Origin: Trachythela sp. YZ-2020
Taxonomy: Eukaryota > Cnidaria > Anthozoa > Malacalcyonacea > Clavulariidae
Reading direction: 5' to 3'
Length of the DNA stretch: 64,000 nt
NCBI GenBank assembly: GCA_016169945.1
Contig: JADLSH010000078.1
Coordinates: forward strand, 682,001 to 746,000
Shown here: piece after piece, positions 1-11,162 of the stretch
How positions within the stretch are numbered: position 1 is the stretch's first letter
How the letters are laid out: each line of letters starts with the position of its first letter
Program-made: the position numbers and the translations under genes
The notes under the pieces: generated by a model
What the model was told of the DNA's origin: nothing
Database searches by the model: none
What the model saw: only the letters and a program-made list of their open reading frames with translations

Positions 1-1046
1 ACGTCAAAGGTGACATTTATCAACCCGAACAATCGTGTTTGACTATTGACACCAAATAGAGAACCGGTTCCGAAGATGTTGATTTTCTGATTCTTGACTA
101 CTTATAACGGCAGCGTCATCAGCGAATTGAAACCAGTGGATGGGATTGAGAAACTGGAAGGAGAAACCAAATTGACAATCACCTTGCAGCACGCCACGGC
201 CAACTGATATGAATGGGGTACGAAATTCAGATGCAATGACTGAAGTTTTAAAATCAGTATATAATCAGGGATATCATGGTAGTCAAGTACAAATGTGATT
301 AGATTGTGATGAACTTCGCCAAAAGCATTCTTGAGGTCAAGTAAAGTGATAACAAAAAAGCGTTGTTTGATTCGTGCTTTATTAATTGATAATGTTAGCC
401 ATTTGGACGGTGTTCTAGAGTACCAGACAGGTTAGGTGTAAATCCTTTTTGTATATTATGTTCTATAAATATATAGCGATTAGGAAAGAGTACATTGCGT
501 TACGTAGGCAAGAATGAAATACTTTTCACCGTATGCTTTCCAGTGTGATTGGTCGGAAATTTAATGGGACACTATTATCGCCATTTGAATGAGTATCGTA
601 CAAGCTTTTTTTTCATTCTGAGGGAATGGTCCCGGATAACCAAACAACACGTATAAGGCTAGTTAAGTAAGTTCTAAGGAAAGGACAGCGTTTGAAACAT
701 ATAATTAAAAGCTGATCAAGGGGCTCGGAAAACCAGATGCTTTCATTCTACTGATTATCTTTGTGACTTGTTGATACGATGGAGGTTCAAGATCAAATTG
801 AACTTCAGGGTCAGATAATATAGGAATCCAGCTGGGAATATTAAACAACTTATTTGGATAAGCTGCAGCGAGAGTTTTAGTTAAGTATGGAAGGCATTCT
901 GCATGATGAAAGATGAAAGTTAAGCATGTTTTTGACATAACCCGAAAATGTTTTCCCGATATACTTGTCAAGATTAAATGTTTGGTTGTTGTCCAGACTT
1001 GACTCGCCAGACTGGCTGTTGTTATTATTTGGGCGAACCTTATCAC
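1..1046 (-). pseudogene. Degenerate non-LTR retrotransposon reverse transcriptase, cut by the window edge
   Basis: Read on the minus strand, an open stretch at 705-1046 contains EPPSYQQVTKIISRMKASG, which resembles the block just before the RT fingers of LINE pol proteins. Further downstream (lower coordinates) short frame-shifted segments keep the order of an RT domain, and FADD, the catalytic palm motif, is readable at 115-126. Stops and frameshifts are frequent, so this is a dead copy. It runs off the left edge. The zinc-finger fragment at 2476-2813 is on the same strand and could be the N-terminus of the same R2-like element, but about 1.4 kb of unrelated sequence lies between, so that link is inference. 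Confidence 0.6.
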
Positions 1047-1768
1047 GCAGTATATGCTACACTTATTTTAATGAGATTCGCTATTTGTAGACTTGAGGGT
1101 TTTCAGAGCTTTCTTTAAATCTTTCACAGTATAGTCTTTATATTGATATACTAGCGAATTATCAGGCACTGAATCAGTGTAACCAAAGTTTTGAGCAAAA
1201 TATTCGTATATGATATTATTGCTGCCGGAAGCAGCACTCCTAATTTTGACATACTAAGGTTTCTCCAGAGTTCACTCGACCCAGTCTTTCGGGTCGATTT
1301 ATGTATTGTCGAGATTTAGATCTCGCGTTTGTCCATATTTAATATGTCGTAAGTCCGGGGGGGAGTAAGAGAAAATATTGAATTGCGTGCGCAAATTTGC
1401 AAGCTTTTTATTCTGGTTCTGACTTGATGCAAAATATACAAACACTTCCCGAAGAAACCAGGTAAGTATGTCTTTATTTCTTCTTGCTAATATCCATCAA
1501 GGCGATGAACTGTTTAGCGTTTATTCTAGAGGCAAGCAATGTGCTTTTATGAGTTTATCGGCGCTTCTTACAGCCCGAAATATCCTACCATTGTCCGCAT
1601 GGTCGTTACAACATTTAATAGCGTCCTAATACAAGGAGACAAGATGTACTTGAGCTCTGAATAATGGCCTATTTAACAGTCCTAGACCCTGGTGTAGAAT
1701 TTTAGTCTATAGATAACTTACCAACAATTGTTACTGTTAATAATTCATGTACGAATACATGTAGTACG
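1047..1768. other. No gene recognised
   Basis: No convincing coding sequence or repeat structure was found. Reading frames are short and composition is AT-rich. It may be decayed LINE sequence joining the two minus-strand fragments on either side. Confidence 0.4.
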
Positions 1769-2233
1769 ATGACAAATAGTGGTATAAATCTACCCGTGGA
1801 GGTAGCACAAAATATAAACAATCTACCCGTGGAGGTAGCTCAAAATATAAACAATCTACCCGTGGAGGTAGCTCAAAATATAAACAATCTACCCGTGGAG
1901 GTAGCTCAAAATATAAACAATCTAACCGTGGAGGTAGCTCAAAATATAAACAATCTACCCGTAGAGGTAGCTCAAAATATAAACAATCTACCCGTGGAGG
2001 TAGGTCAAAATATAAATAGTGATCTACCCATTGTGGTGGAGCCCATTGAGGCACAAAATAACATTTATCTACCCATTGTGTTAGAAGAACAAATTGGCAA
2101 AAATGAAAACCAAATTTGGTTTATGACTTATGGAAAGGAGCTTCAAGGGCTTGTTGTAACTGATTGGGAAATTGAATTTCCTTACCATGATATTCATACA
2201 GCACTTTTGTATTTTGCATATTTTCTTGAATGA
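1769..2233 (+). CDS. Hypothetical ORF built on an 11-residue repeat
   Basis: A 154-codon ORF starts at the first ATG before the repeats. Residues 7-83 are seven copies of an 11-residue unit, NLPVEVAQNIN. They are followed by a divergent DLPIVVEP / YLPIVLEE segment and a non-repetitive tail with FMTYGKELQG and WEIEFPYHDIHTALLY. The unit is a multiple of three bases, so the frame survives changes in copy number; the opposite strand is also open across it. No family is recognised. The non-repetitive tail argues weakly for real coding, but no splice sites or homologue support it and a chance ORF over a minisatellite is possible. Confidence 0.3.
   Translation: MTNSGINLPVEVAQNINNLPVEVAQNINNLPVEVAQNINNLPVEVAQNINNLTVEVAQNINNLPVEVAQNINNLPVEVGQNINSDLPIVVEPIEAQNNIYLPIVLEEQIGKNENQIWFMTYGKELQGLVVTDWEIEFPYHDIHTALLYFAYFLE
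1787..2017. repeat. 33 bp minisatellite, seven copies
   Basis: The unit is AATCTACCCGTGGAGGTAGC plus TCAAAATATAAAC, repeated seven times over 231 bp with only a few substitutions (for example CTAACCGTGG in one copy and GGTAGG in the last). Each unit has CTACC and GGTAG as a short inverted repeat around a 6-base loop, so each could form a small hairpin. Confidence 0.9.
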
Positions 2234-2475
2234 CAGTCATGCTATTTTAATATTTATAGAGGGCTATATGATGATGGCCATAATAAAACAAATGAATGAT
2301 TTCTTTCTCTTTGATCGCCTCCCTCCGGTTGTGTGAAGTACTTCATATAAATTGAAGATTATTCTTTCTCGTACAATGATCTATGATCACTATGCTATGA
2401 TTTACTGCTCACAGACTATTTAGTACGTTTAATACTACAAAACATGATCACGCAGACCTTTCCTTGCGATAGTAA

Positions 2476-2813
2476 CTACCAGTTTAATAGTTTTATGTTT
2501 GAATCTAAATCTTGCGATGTGATTGGTTGATTTGATTGAAGAACAAATTCGAAATGTTCGTTTGCTGTTGACCATTCAGAATTACTTTTAGGAAGTTTAA
2601 TACCTTTCTTTAAAGCGGGAATATTTTGTTGGTTAACTATAGGCGCTTCGTTATTAGTTGTTTGATTCATTTCATTGATATTTTCCGCGTCAAGATTGTC
2701 TTGTTCTTCTAGGTCTGTACACAATTCATTGTTTAGTCCATGTATAACTCCACACCTACGCTGATGAATCTTAAGACCTCGTGCACTTTTACATATTTTA
2801 CAACAAACGTGCG
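2476..2813 (-). pseudogene. LINE ORF N-terminal fragment with zinc finger
   Basis: Extending the minus-strand 82-codon ORF upstream without a Met gives CKICKSARGLKIHQRRC, a Cys2-His-Cys finger of the kind found at the N-terminus of R2-like non-LTR retrotransposon proteins. It is followed by an acidic Asn-rich linker and then LPKSNSEWSTANEHFEFVLQ. The frame stops at 2476. The role would be nucleic-acid binding by the element protein. There is no RT domain in this piece; the RT remnant at 1-1046 has the same orientation and may belong with it. Confidence 0.5.
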
Positions 2814-2945
2814 GTGCCAGTGTGGGTAGAGTGTATCAAATATTCAGCGGTTGACTGTTGTGTAAAACTACCTTAAAAATACATAAGAACTTCGACGTTT
2901 CGAGCGAAGGTCCTTCGTCTGGAAGTTAGGGAACGGAGGGCCATC
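2812..2945. repeat. Half copy of a short foldback/MITE family
   Basis: The segment from CGTGCGGTGCCAGTGTGGG through GCGGTTGACTGTTGTGTAAA to GACGTTTCGAGCGAAGG matches one arm of the complete palindromic element at 49434-49647. Only one arm is present here. It directly abuts the zinc-finger LINE fragment, whose first codons overlap it. Confidence 0.7.
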
Positions 2946-3107
2946 AATACAGCCTTCGTTCTTGTTCTGGTCCCTTACAAGCCATTGTAATAACACCCTA
3001 CTGTCCACATGCTATGTTGTCCATAAATAATTGTTCCCAATGTATCGATCTGATTATAGTAATGTTCAATTGACGTAATCTGTTTACTATATCACCCCCT
3101 GTTTTTT

Positions 3108-4906
3108 TTAAAGAAGCAAAACACAATAAACTAGTTCATAATACTGGTCATATACGCACTGTCCAAATCTGTCTGGATTGTTTCGCATTCTACTTGACCA
3201 TTTTACTGGTTCTTTGGGTACCTCAGCTTGATTTGCGTTGTCATTGCCGTTTCCGATTGTATTGTTCGTGTTGCCAGGATATCTTTCGTCGTCATCTTTC
3301 ATATCAGCAGTTGTTTGTTTTGGTATGCGTTTGAAGTATGACACATGGTTGCACGAGCCGTTCTGCTTCGGCGTTCCCTTGTGGCAATAATGGAGTTGAC
3401 GATACAATTCTTATTTCTAACGTTTCAGCATAGCGTCTGTACTCTTCTCCGTTAAACGGAGGTCCGTTGTCTGTCCTGATTATGCGAGAAATGCCGTGAA
3501 CAGCAAATATTTTGTCGAGTTTTGGTATCACGACCATTACTACTCCGACTTCGGGGAAACGAGTCTATCGATTGATGACTACCAATATATAAATACTCAC
3601 TTGATGGAAGCGGTCCGTAAAAGTCCATGTGGATGTGCATGGGATGAATTCCTCTATTGTTTTCTTAATCATCGTGTCCATTTTTGGAAACCACATATTT
3701 CGCGTTTTACCGCTTTCGTTATGGTTACGCCAAGATGAATAGCATGAGCAATGTCGATAGCTCGTTGTTCTAGTGATTGTGGCAGCACTATACTGGACCC
3801 ACCAAGAACTATTCCTTTGGTACTGTAGTTACTGCAAGTTTGTCATTTACAGATATGATTATAAATGTTTATCATGATCCTCTGTCATTTTCTGTTGCTT
3901 GAAGCTTGTTCATGTTGGGTGTCGCAGCACTTGTGGGTGTCGTGGTCACCACGCTTGCCTTTCAAGCTGGGAGACCCGGGTTCAATCCTTGATCGGACCT
4001 CTCCTCATGGTCTTAAAATAATTGAGGAGAAAGTGCTACCTTTACCTTGACATCAGTAAATGGTTCGACTTTCGCGTCTTCTCGGATAAGGAAGTTAAAA
4101 TCCTAGGTACCTCGGATGCCCTATCAATTGGGCAATAGCCTGTGGGGAAATCCGCTCACCAATGAATGAGAAACTCAATAAACTCAAAAACAAATAATCC
4201 GCTGAATTATTGATTCCTGGCTTATTCTTATTTTGAAAGGTATATGCCAGAAGTCTGAATATTATTTCTAGCGGCTTGTGGTCCGTTATCAGGACAAAAT
4301 TGTGTCCGTACAAGCATAAATGGAAGTGCTCTACCCTCCATAAAATGGCAAGAGCTTTTTTGTGTTTGCGAGTATCTCTTTTCTACGTCTGTCAGAGCTC
4401 GGCTAGCATATGAACAGTGTTTTCTTCATCAAGTCCATTCGACTTTTGGGGTAGTATGGCTGACATTTCTACTGGACTAGCGTCACCATTGAGATAAGTT
4501 TCTTCATATTTTGAAAAATAGGCCATACATGGTGTGAAGGAAAGAACTTCGGTTAGGTGGTTGAACGCATTTTGGTGAATTCCATTCCAAACAAATTTAA
4601 TATTTTTCTTAGTTAGATCGCGCATAGGGTGGTATATACTTTTCCTGTAGTTGGAATGAATTTTGAACTATAGTTTTACATTCCTAGAAGGATTTACACT
4701 TCTGAAACATTTGTTGGTACTCATGCATTCTTTAATGTTTAAATACGCTTTGGATCTGGCTTACTGCCATCTTTCGAGAAAATCTGACCGAAGAATTCCA
4801 CAGTGTCTCTCAAGAAAATACATTTTGTAGCATTGAGACGCAGACCCTTGTCTGAAAGGCGTTTCAGACATTTATCTAAGTTTTCATCATGTTCGTCTCG
4901 TGTAAT
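3108..4906 (-). pseudogene. Ty3/Gypsy retrotransposon pol remnant (RT end, RNase H, integrase)
   Basis: On the minus strand, from high to low coordinates: the end of RT around 4740-4880 (KGLRLNATKCIFL, VEFFGQIFSKDGSKPDP); the RNase H region at 4392-4625 (YLNGDASPVEMSAIL) and 4270-4313 (FVLITDHKPLEIIF); then integrase pieces at 3452-3640 (HMDFYGPLPSSEYL) and 3304-3537 (IRTDNGPPFNGEEYRRYAE, with the second catalytic Asp of the DDE triad). The order RT-RH-IN is that of Ty3/Gypsy. Several frameshifts and stops make it non-functional. It is interrupted by a SINE (about 3915-4092) and cut at 4906 by the 3' end of the next LINE. No LTR was found. Confidence 0.85.
3915..4092 (+). repeat. tRNA-derived SINE inserted in the Gypsy remnant
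   Basis: The head (GTCGTGGTCACCACGCTTGC ... GACCCGGGTTCAATCCTTG) has a B-box-like GGTTCAATCC and the layout of a tRNA with a weak A box. The body, TTGAGGAGAAAGTGCTACC through CTTCTCGGATAAGGA, is a SINE body I associate with anthozoan genomes. It separates the RNase H and integrase parts of the Gypsy pol. Exact ends and target duplications were not resolved. Confidence 0.6.
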
Positions 4907-6935
4907 AATAATAATAATAATAATGAAAATAATGTTTTAATGATCCATCTTTAGTTTAAAAATACAATGGATTTACAACAGTGACAATTTGCATGCAATT
5001 ATATAACAACTATAAAAATTTATGTATATACAATGTTTGTAAAATATTAGATCTCAAGAAAAATTTGTAAAAATTTATAAAAGGTTCATAAAGCTAATTA
5101 AGTTCCGTGCAATCCCTGTCTCATCACTCGGGGGATAAAACTGTTTCTGTGTGTTCGGTACCAGAAAACGGTATGTATTTTAATTTTCCTTGTCTATGTC
5201 TGAGATTATAGTCGTGTTTATTATAATTTATAATTTGTTGATATAAAATATGATTTGGGTCCCCAGTAATAGATCAAGGTAACTCAACGCGGCTCTCTTC
5301 GAGAGTTGTCAGGTAGTTATGCGGGAGGCCAATAATGCGCAGGCTCCTCGTTTGCACGCGTTCCAATTCATCCCTTAGATATTGTGGCAGACCGCGCAAC
5401 ACTGGCGAACAATATTCAAGTATAGGCCTGATTTTGGTTAAGTAGGTTGTTAAACCCACTTCAACTGGTAGATTCGCTCTTCTGCATTCTCTTAGGCAGT
5501 ATAGATTTTTCGATGCTTTGCGAGTGTTCTCTTCGACATGTTTGTTCCATTTCAAATCCTTTTGAAACCACGTTCCCAAAAGTTTAAAATTATCAACTCT
5601 TTCTATTTCAGCATCTCCTATGCGCATGGGTGGCGGGGGTGGTGCTACGGTGAAGCTGATCCACATATCTTTTGTCTTCTTAGCATTCAGCTCCATCTTA
5701 TTTCCCACCGCCCAACTATGGACTGAATCTAGAGCGCTGTGTAAATGGCTAAATTCCCCTGTTCTTGCGGACGTATCCATTGTGCAGTCGTCCGCATATT
5801 TATCTGTGTTGACGTTGGCCTGTTCAGGGACATTGTCCTCCATATCGTTAATATGTATGTTGAATAAGGTCGGTGAGATGGCGGATTCTTGAGGGACGCC
5901 TGCTGGACACGGTGCAATAAAGGATAGTGCACCTTGAAGGTTTACCTGTTGTGTTCTTCCCTCCAGAAAACTCATGATCCATAGCCAGAAACTCCTTGTT
6001 ACGTTCATATTGGCAAGCTTGTCCAGGAGGATCTTATGGTCGACCAGGTCGAACGCCTTCCGGAAATCAATGAATAGGGCGTGCACACCTTGTCTTCCGG
6101 TTAAGGAGTTGTCGCTTGAGTGAAACCATTTCTGAGATATGGAGATAAGGGCGGACACGGTTGAGCGACCGCTCGTAAAAGCGTGCTGATTTGTTTTAAT
6201 CTTGAGACTGGATTTATTAAGATTAAGCTGTAGCTTCTCGATGACCTTGGCTAGTTGTGGCAGCACGGAAACTTGGCGTAAGTCACTATCTAAATCTGTG
6301 GGAGGACGGATCCTTGGTATGGGACTTATAATTGCATGTTTGTATGAGGTGGGATATTTGCATTGAACTATGCTTGCAACTGCGATATCGTGGACAACTG
6401 GAGCTAATTCTTCTGCATACCTTTTGAGACACCATGCAGGGATATTATCCGCACCTGTGGCTTTCCTAGGATTTAGATGTTTTAGGACGGTTTTGACTTG
6501 GCCAATGGATGGTAGAGGCTATCCTTAAGCAGGTGCTCTACTCGGCTTGAAGTCTTGGTGGATCTGGTTGAATTTCTAGCCAAGGCTTAATAAAACTTTT
6601 TTGTAGTCTGTCGGCAATTGTCGTTAAGTCGGCATGGTCAGGCGAGGACAGAGGTCGTTGATCTTCGGTTGCCGCCGCTAACTTGCAAATCGATTTATAC
6701 CATTTGGCGGGATTTGATTTGTGGCAGCCCTCAGCCTTGGATTTATAGTACGTAACTTTCGCGTTGGATATCAACTTAGTGACTTTAGCATGTAAACTTT
6801 CGTACTTCGATGTCTTCCCTTTCGTAAATGCTCTCTGTAGTGCCATAGACGAGAATACCGTCCGCAATGTTCTTAGCTCCTGATAGTTCTTGGAGTTCTT
6901 GGAGTTATAATGTACATTGGAAAATTTCAGCTGCG
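4907..6935 (-). pseudogene. 5'-truncated CR1/L2-like LINE with near-complete RT domain
   Basis: The minus-strand ORF at 5274-6266 continues upstream in the same frame to about 6520 before any Met. It carries the RT motifs in order: GADNIPAWCLKR, FIDFRKAFDLVDHKIL, GVPQESAISPTLFN and KYADDC (palm Asp pair), then KKTKDMWISF and a C-terminal YLTKIRPILEYCSPV segment. A separate frame at 6538-6867 holds the linker upstream of the RT. No endonuclease domain remains, so the element is 5'-truncated. The 3' UTR runs from 5273 to 4907 and ends in a (TTA)n tail, marking the insertion point into the Gypsy remnant. A frameshift near 6530 makes it inactive. Confidence 0.85.
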
Positions 6936-7035
6936 AAGTTTGTTCCGTAATTCAGACTTTTATGACGGAAAAGACCAATGTGTCTAGTTTAGAGAATGCA
7001 TAGTAAGGCGAGTTGCGTTTTATACAGCCCTTTCT

Positions 7036-7275
7036 GTGTTGATCGCCACGGTATTTGGTGTGGGAATAAAGAAATCTGTCTCTCTCCCTATAGCTCAAAG
7101 ACCAGTTCAACCTCCGGCTCCTCTCGTGCAACCAGACGATGCTGCTGCTCTGTTGAATAATCCTGTCCCGCTTGTGGAGTTAGTTATCGACGTTGACCCA
7201 GCTGAACCGCATCAGGCTCCGAATTTGGAGGTGATTATATCTTTCTCTGATTTAGTGTGCTTTGTTGTACCTTAG
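7036..7275 (+). other. Unassigned ORF, Pro/Ala-rich
   Basis: A 79-codon open frame with QRPVQPPAPLVQPDDAAAL and PLVELVIDVDPAEPHQAP. Its codon composition is richer in GC than the surroundings. No family is recognised; it could be part of a retroelement gag or leader. It lies just beyond the 5' truncation of the preceding LINE on the opposite strand. Confidence 0.2.
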
Positions 7276-7803
7276 ATTTAGTTTGGAACCGGTGCTGTTT
7301 TCTCAGTTACTGGCCATGATACCTACTTTATTAGCGCCAATAGTGTGGGATATGCTTTGTTTGTTATAGTTTGTGGGTCTATTATACTAGCTCTAGGTGG
7401 GTTGGGGGATTTGGTTTTTGAGCATGCCCCCTCGAATTGCCCTTCTGTATTTGCTTGATGTTTGCCGGTTTTTGGACTACATATTTCGTCTTGGGTGGGA
7501 ATATTTTGTTTTTCGGCCTGTTCGTGTTTGCTTTTCGTTATACAGGATCCGTCTACAAAGATATTACATATCAAACTTGACGACTTAAATTAAACGGAAA
7601 TTCGACATGTAAAACAAGCCTCAAACGAAGACAAAAAGATTCTGAATCCCTTCTTAACACACATCTCAAGTTGTTCTTAATTATACCCATGTGTGAATTG
7701 AATACAATAGGTTGTTTGACAGCAGTGCTAATTAAATTTCAAAAGGCTTACTTTTTTTGGCATACCCTGTAGTTGAGTCCATAATGGGATTGGCTTGAAG
7801 CTA
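7276..7803. other. No gene recognised
   Basis: GT-rich sequence with no convincing gene. ACATAC-type and GGCATACCCTGTAG words near 7757-7772 hint at an old relative of the adjacent MITE. Confidence 0.3.
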
Positions 7804-8129
7804 TACAGGGTGTATAAAAAAACCTGCAAATACCATAATTTGTATGCACGAGATCATACATTAGAATTTCAATGGCTGTGCAAATAATTACGCTTCTGGG
7901 ATTTGAAAATACGTTTCCCAGGGGTATCAAAACAAGCACACAAAGTGAATTAAACTTATGAGTTCGAACTAATTTTAATTCACTTTGTGTGCTTATTTTG
8001 ATAGTACTGCACGTGGAAACGTATTTTCAAATCCCAGAAGCGTAATTATTTGCACAGCCATTGAAATTCTAATGTATGATCTCGTGGATACAAATTATGG
8101 TATTTGCAGTTTTTTTAATACACCCTGTA
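7804..8129. mobile_element. Tc1/mariner-like MITE with long inverted arms
   Basis: The two ends are TACAGGGTGTA and TACACCCTGTA, giving a TA target and CAGGGTGT termini typical of Tc1/mariner-type elements. The arms are long inverted repeats: CTTCTGGGATTTGAAAATAC and its complement, and CATACATTAGAATTTCAATG and its complement. There is no transposase. A related degraded copy lies at about 15345-15632. Confidence 0.85.
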
Positions 8130-8492
8130 CAGGGTGTCCCAAAGAAAAGTCCCCTTTTAGAAATCACTCTTGTGCGTTATTATACCTTTGGGAATTTAAT
8201 TGAATTGTATATGAACGGCGGAAGTATTTACAACTTCCCTTCGTCCAAATAATTTAACGCGACGATCGAAGCAAGCAAAACGATTTCACAAACAAATGGT
8301 TTTACGACAACTCGTTGCTCTCTAGTCGGTTGAACCATTCTTACTCGAACTGACGATAAGACGAACTTGTAATTTGACATTTTTGTGTTGCTGTTCGTTT
8401 TAGAAGCTATTCTAAATTCCCAGAGGTATAACAACGCACGTTTAACAACAAAAGAGTGATATCTATAGGGGGACTTTTTGGGACACCCTGTA
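8128..8492. mobile_element. Second Tc1/mariner-like MITE abutting the first
   Basis: It starts TACAGGGTGTCCCAAAG and ends GGGACACCCTGTA, with inverted subterminal sequences (AAGTCCCC / GGGGGACTTT, AATCACTCTTGTGCG and its approximate complement). Its left TA is the right TA of the MITE at 7804-8129, so one inserted at the edge of the other. There is no coding capacity. Confidence 0.85.
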
Positions 8493-8625
8493 TATAAGGG
8501 GGTTTATTTATGCTAGTTGATCGTGGATGCATGAGCGTTTGCTGTTAATGTTTTGGTTTTAGCTTTGTTTAATGGTTTTGTTTATCGTTCAGCAAATTGC
8601 TATCCAGTTTATGCATTAGACTTAA

Positions 8626-8814
8626 GCCTGGTTCACACTAGCAATTTTGTGGGCGATTATTCTGCTCGCGAATGCGAATGAGTGGACTCACGAACCAAAG
8701 TATGTGACCATTATGGGATCGGTTTTACAAAGATATACGTTGATATGTTATTCGCTCGATCACATCAATCAGGAGGAGAAAAATCGCCGACAAAATCACT
8801 AGTGTCAACCAGGC
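8626..8814. mobile_element. TTAA-flanked MITE
   Basis: Ends are GCCTGGTTCACACTAG and CTAGTGTCAACCAGGC, imperfect inverted repeats flanked on both sides by TTAA (8622-8625 and 8815-8818). TTAA duplication is the hallmark of piggyBac-type insertion. Internal inverted words include GGGCGAT and ATCGCC. Confidence 0.75.
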
Positions 8815-8818
8815 TTAA

Positions 8819-10317
8819 GTGTTGGCCTAAAGTACACTAGTTAAGAGCACAGCCTGTTTGTGTCAAATTCAATCTGTTTGGCTTGCGTGTTCATTGTAAG
8901 TGAACAGTCAACTGTGCGTGTTGCACGAAAGCCTGTATTTGGCTATTGTAATAATTGGCAATGCATGGAGAGAGCGACTTGCATTTTGTAGTGCAAGATG
9001 GCTTGAACCCGTGCACACTGTTAGGAGTGGGGTCAAGTTTAATTAGGGATTAGTTCGTTTTGGGTTTATTGTTGGGAAGAATGTTCGTTCTGGAGTACAG
9101 GGGTTTTGTTTCAGAATTGCATATTTGTCCTGTGTTCTGCACTGAGGAGACGTGATTAATTATTCACGCCTCCTTTTAGGAGCAGTTTCGGAACGCTGCT
9201 CGAGTATCGTCTGTCGACCAGGCGTTGTTGTTTGTCCGCCAGCTTGCGTTTCGTTCCGCCAACGTTTCAGATCCGTACGCCCTCATTGGTGCACTAGAGA
9301 ATTTATAGGATGTGGCCCGCCGGTCGCGTCGGGCCATAAAGATGTCCGGCGGTATGAAGCCGTGTTGTGCAATTGCAATAAGCTCCCCTTGAATCCCGAA
9401 TGGGGGATTTCGCCAGGATTTAGATTTTAGTGTGATTTAGTTATTTTTCTATGTGAACTGTGGTTTTGTTTCTTTTTTTCTGGCTGTTAGGGGTCAACTT
9501 TCCCAGACCTATCTGCAACTCTTTGTGCTTGGCTCTAGCAGTTGTGCCGGGACTGTTGCCTTCTGGTCCTTGAGGGTTTCCTTCATACTTCTTAATCCAC
9601 GAGCCGGCCCGAAGCGCCGTGCGAGGGTACTAATTCCGCTCGGATATCTACACCCGGGTATGTGACAAGATAGCGGAATGCAAAGTCGTCCAAATATTTC
9701 AAGTCGTCATATTTCAATACAACCAAATCAATATGCCTTCATTATGCAAAACATATCGTGGCCATGCGGAATCAGTCATACACTGAGTCTGTCTCTGAAA
9801 AATATCGCGTGACCGCCATGGTCTTGGCACAAAATGTATTTTTATTATATGTAAATGTACGGGCTATTAAAAATATGCCAAATATTTGTTATGGTTTCGA
9901 AATTCAACATAATCGTGACTTGCAACTACTTGCACGTCGGTCATGTTGGTTTACTTCAACAAAAGAATCTCATAATTTTTGCGATTCAAATTTCAGAATT
10001 CAAGTATCCGTATATGATCACCGAGTTTCTTTACTGCAGTGAAGTTATCAACTCCTTCATAGTACATGCAGTTTTGTCTCACAGTTTACACATATTGTTT
10101 CCACAGTCATAAGTTAAGTGTTTCTCGTTAAAATACATGCATGGTATGCAGCGAATCAACGAGTGAGTTGTTTTTGTAATTTGTATATAAAATAAACGGC
10201 ATTTGGTTGGTGAACTTTGTTTGAGAATTGTCTTTGTTTACCAATCACAGAGAGTAGATACTTTCATCACAAATTATATAATTAATTAATTTCTATAGGA
10301 CTGGTAAGTTAGCTCCG
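8819..10317. other. No gene recognised; GT-rich tract
   Basis: Several short ORFs (9152-9430, 9453-9665, 9758-10042) were inspected. None contains a recognisable domain or plausible splice context. The 9150-9660 part is GC-richer and could be an old LTR or untranslated retroelement region, but no second copy or pol gene supports that. Confidence 0.3.
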
Positions 10318-10322
10318 TAAAG

Positions 10323-10523
10323 ACCAGTTCACACGGACGATTTTTGCCGCGATTTTAGGTGCGATTTTCTTCTTCTGATGGATGCGAACGAGTGGATCAG
10401 TTAGAATGTTCAGATGATAGTACATATACTTAGAATATTAATAACTAATCCACTCGTTCACATCCATGAAAAGAGGAAAATCGCCCTAGAAATCGCAGCA
10501 ACAATCGCCCGTGTGAACTGGGC
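10323..10523. mobile_element. MITE related in style to 8626-8814
   Basis: Terminal inverted repeats are GACCAGTTCACACGGACGAT and ATCGCCCGTGTGAACTGGGC; the internal pair GCGAACGAGTGGAT / ATCCACTCGTTC extends the fold. The right flank is TTAA (10524-10527); the left is GTAA, a likely mutated TTAA. Confidence 0.75.
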
Positions 10524-10607
10524 TTAAGGACGGGCTAATTCTTAGGAAGAAAACATTCGTTCTTAAGTGCCTTCTGGTAAATCATTAAGTATACATACTG
10601 TATATTA

Positions 10608-10883
10608 GAATACTGGGTTTGGTGGATAATCCAAGTGAGTAGATATGTACACAATTTAAGACCTAACCAGGAACGGTTGCGAAAAATGCAACACTATGTC
10701 CTCTGGCAGGAATTGAACCCACGTCCCTGCGATTCCGGTGCAGCGCTCTAACCAACTGAGCTACAGAGGCCAGTTGCTGAGCTGTAACCGTAAGCTCTAT
10801 ATATATATATAGGTTATCGGGTGTGCGGGTTGTGATAAGGTAAACTTCAAATATTTTTTTGCACTTCACTTGGTTGAACTAGA
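10608..10883 (-). repeat. tRNA-derived SINE, copy 1
   Basis: On the minus strand the tRNA-like head at 10698-10770 has an A box (TAGCTCAGTTGG) and a B box (GGTTCAATTCC), with flanking GCCTCTG / CAGAGGAC pairing as an acceptor stem. The body contains TTGCGCAACCG-like and TAAATTGTGTACATATCT words and ends CTTGGATTATCCACC. It is not a functional tRNA gene: the head is fused to the SINE body and repeated in neighbouring copies. Confidence 0.85.
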
Positions 10884-11162
10884 ATACGGGGTTTGGTGGA
10901 TAATCCAAGTGAGTAGATATATACACAATTTAAGACCTAACCAGGCACGGTTGCGAAAAACGCAACACTAGGTCCTCTGGCAGGAATTTAACCCACGGCC
11001 ATGCGATTCTGGTGCAGCGCTCTAACCAACTGAGCTACAGAGGTCAGTTGCTGAGCTGTAACCGTAAGTTCCGTATATATATATATAGGTTATCGGGTGT
11101 GCGGGTTGTGATAAGGTAAACTTCAAAAAATTTTTTGCAATTCACTTGGTTGAACTAGAATA
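10884..11162 (-). repeat. tRNA-derived SINE, copy 2
   Basis: Same family and orientation as the copy at 10608-10883, joined head to tail at GAATAC. The tRNA-like head at 10972-11043 has point changes in the anticodon arm and B box, so it is older or less constrained. Confidence 0.85.

Noticed and set aside
9152..9665. GC-richer ORFs that could be a host exon
   Set aside because: No domain, no convincing splice sites, and the frames end quickly.
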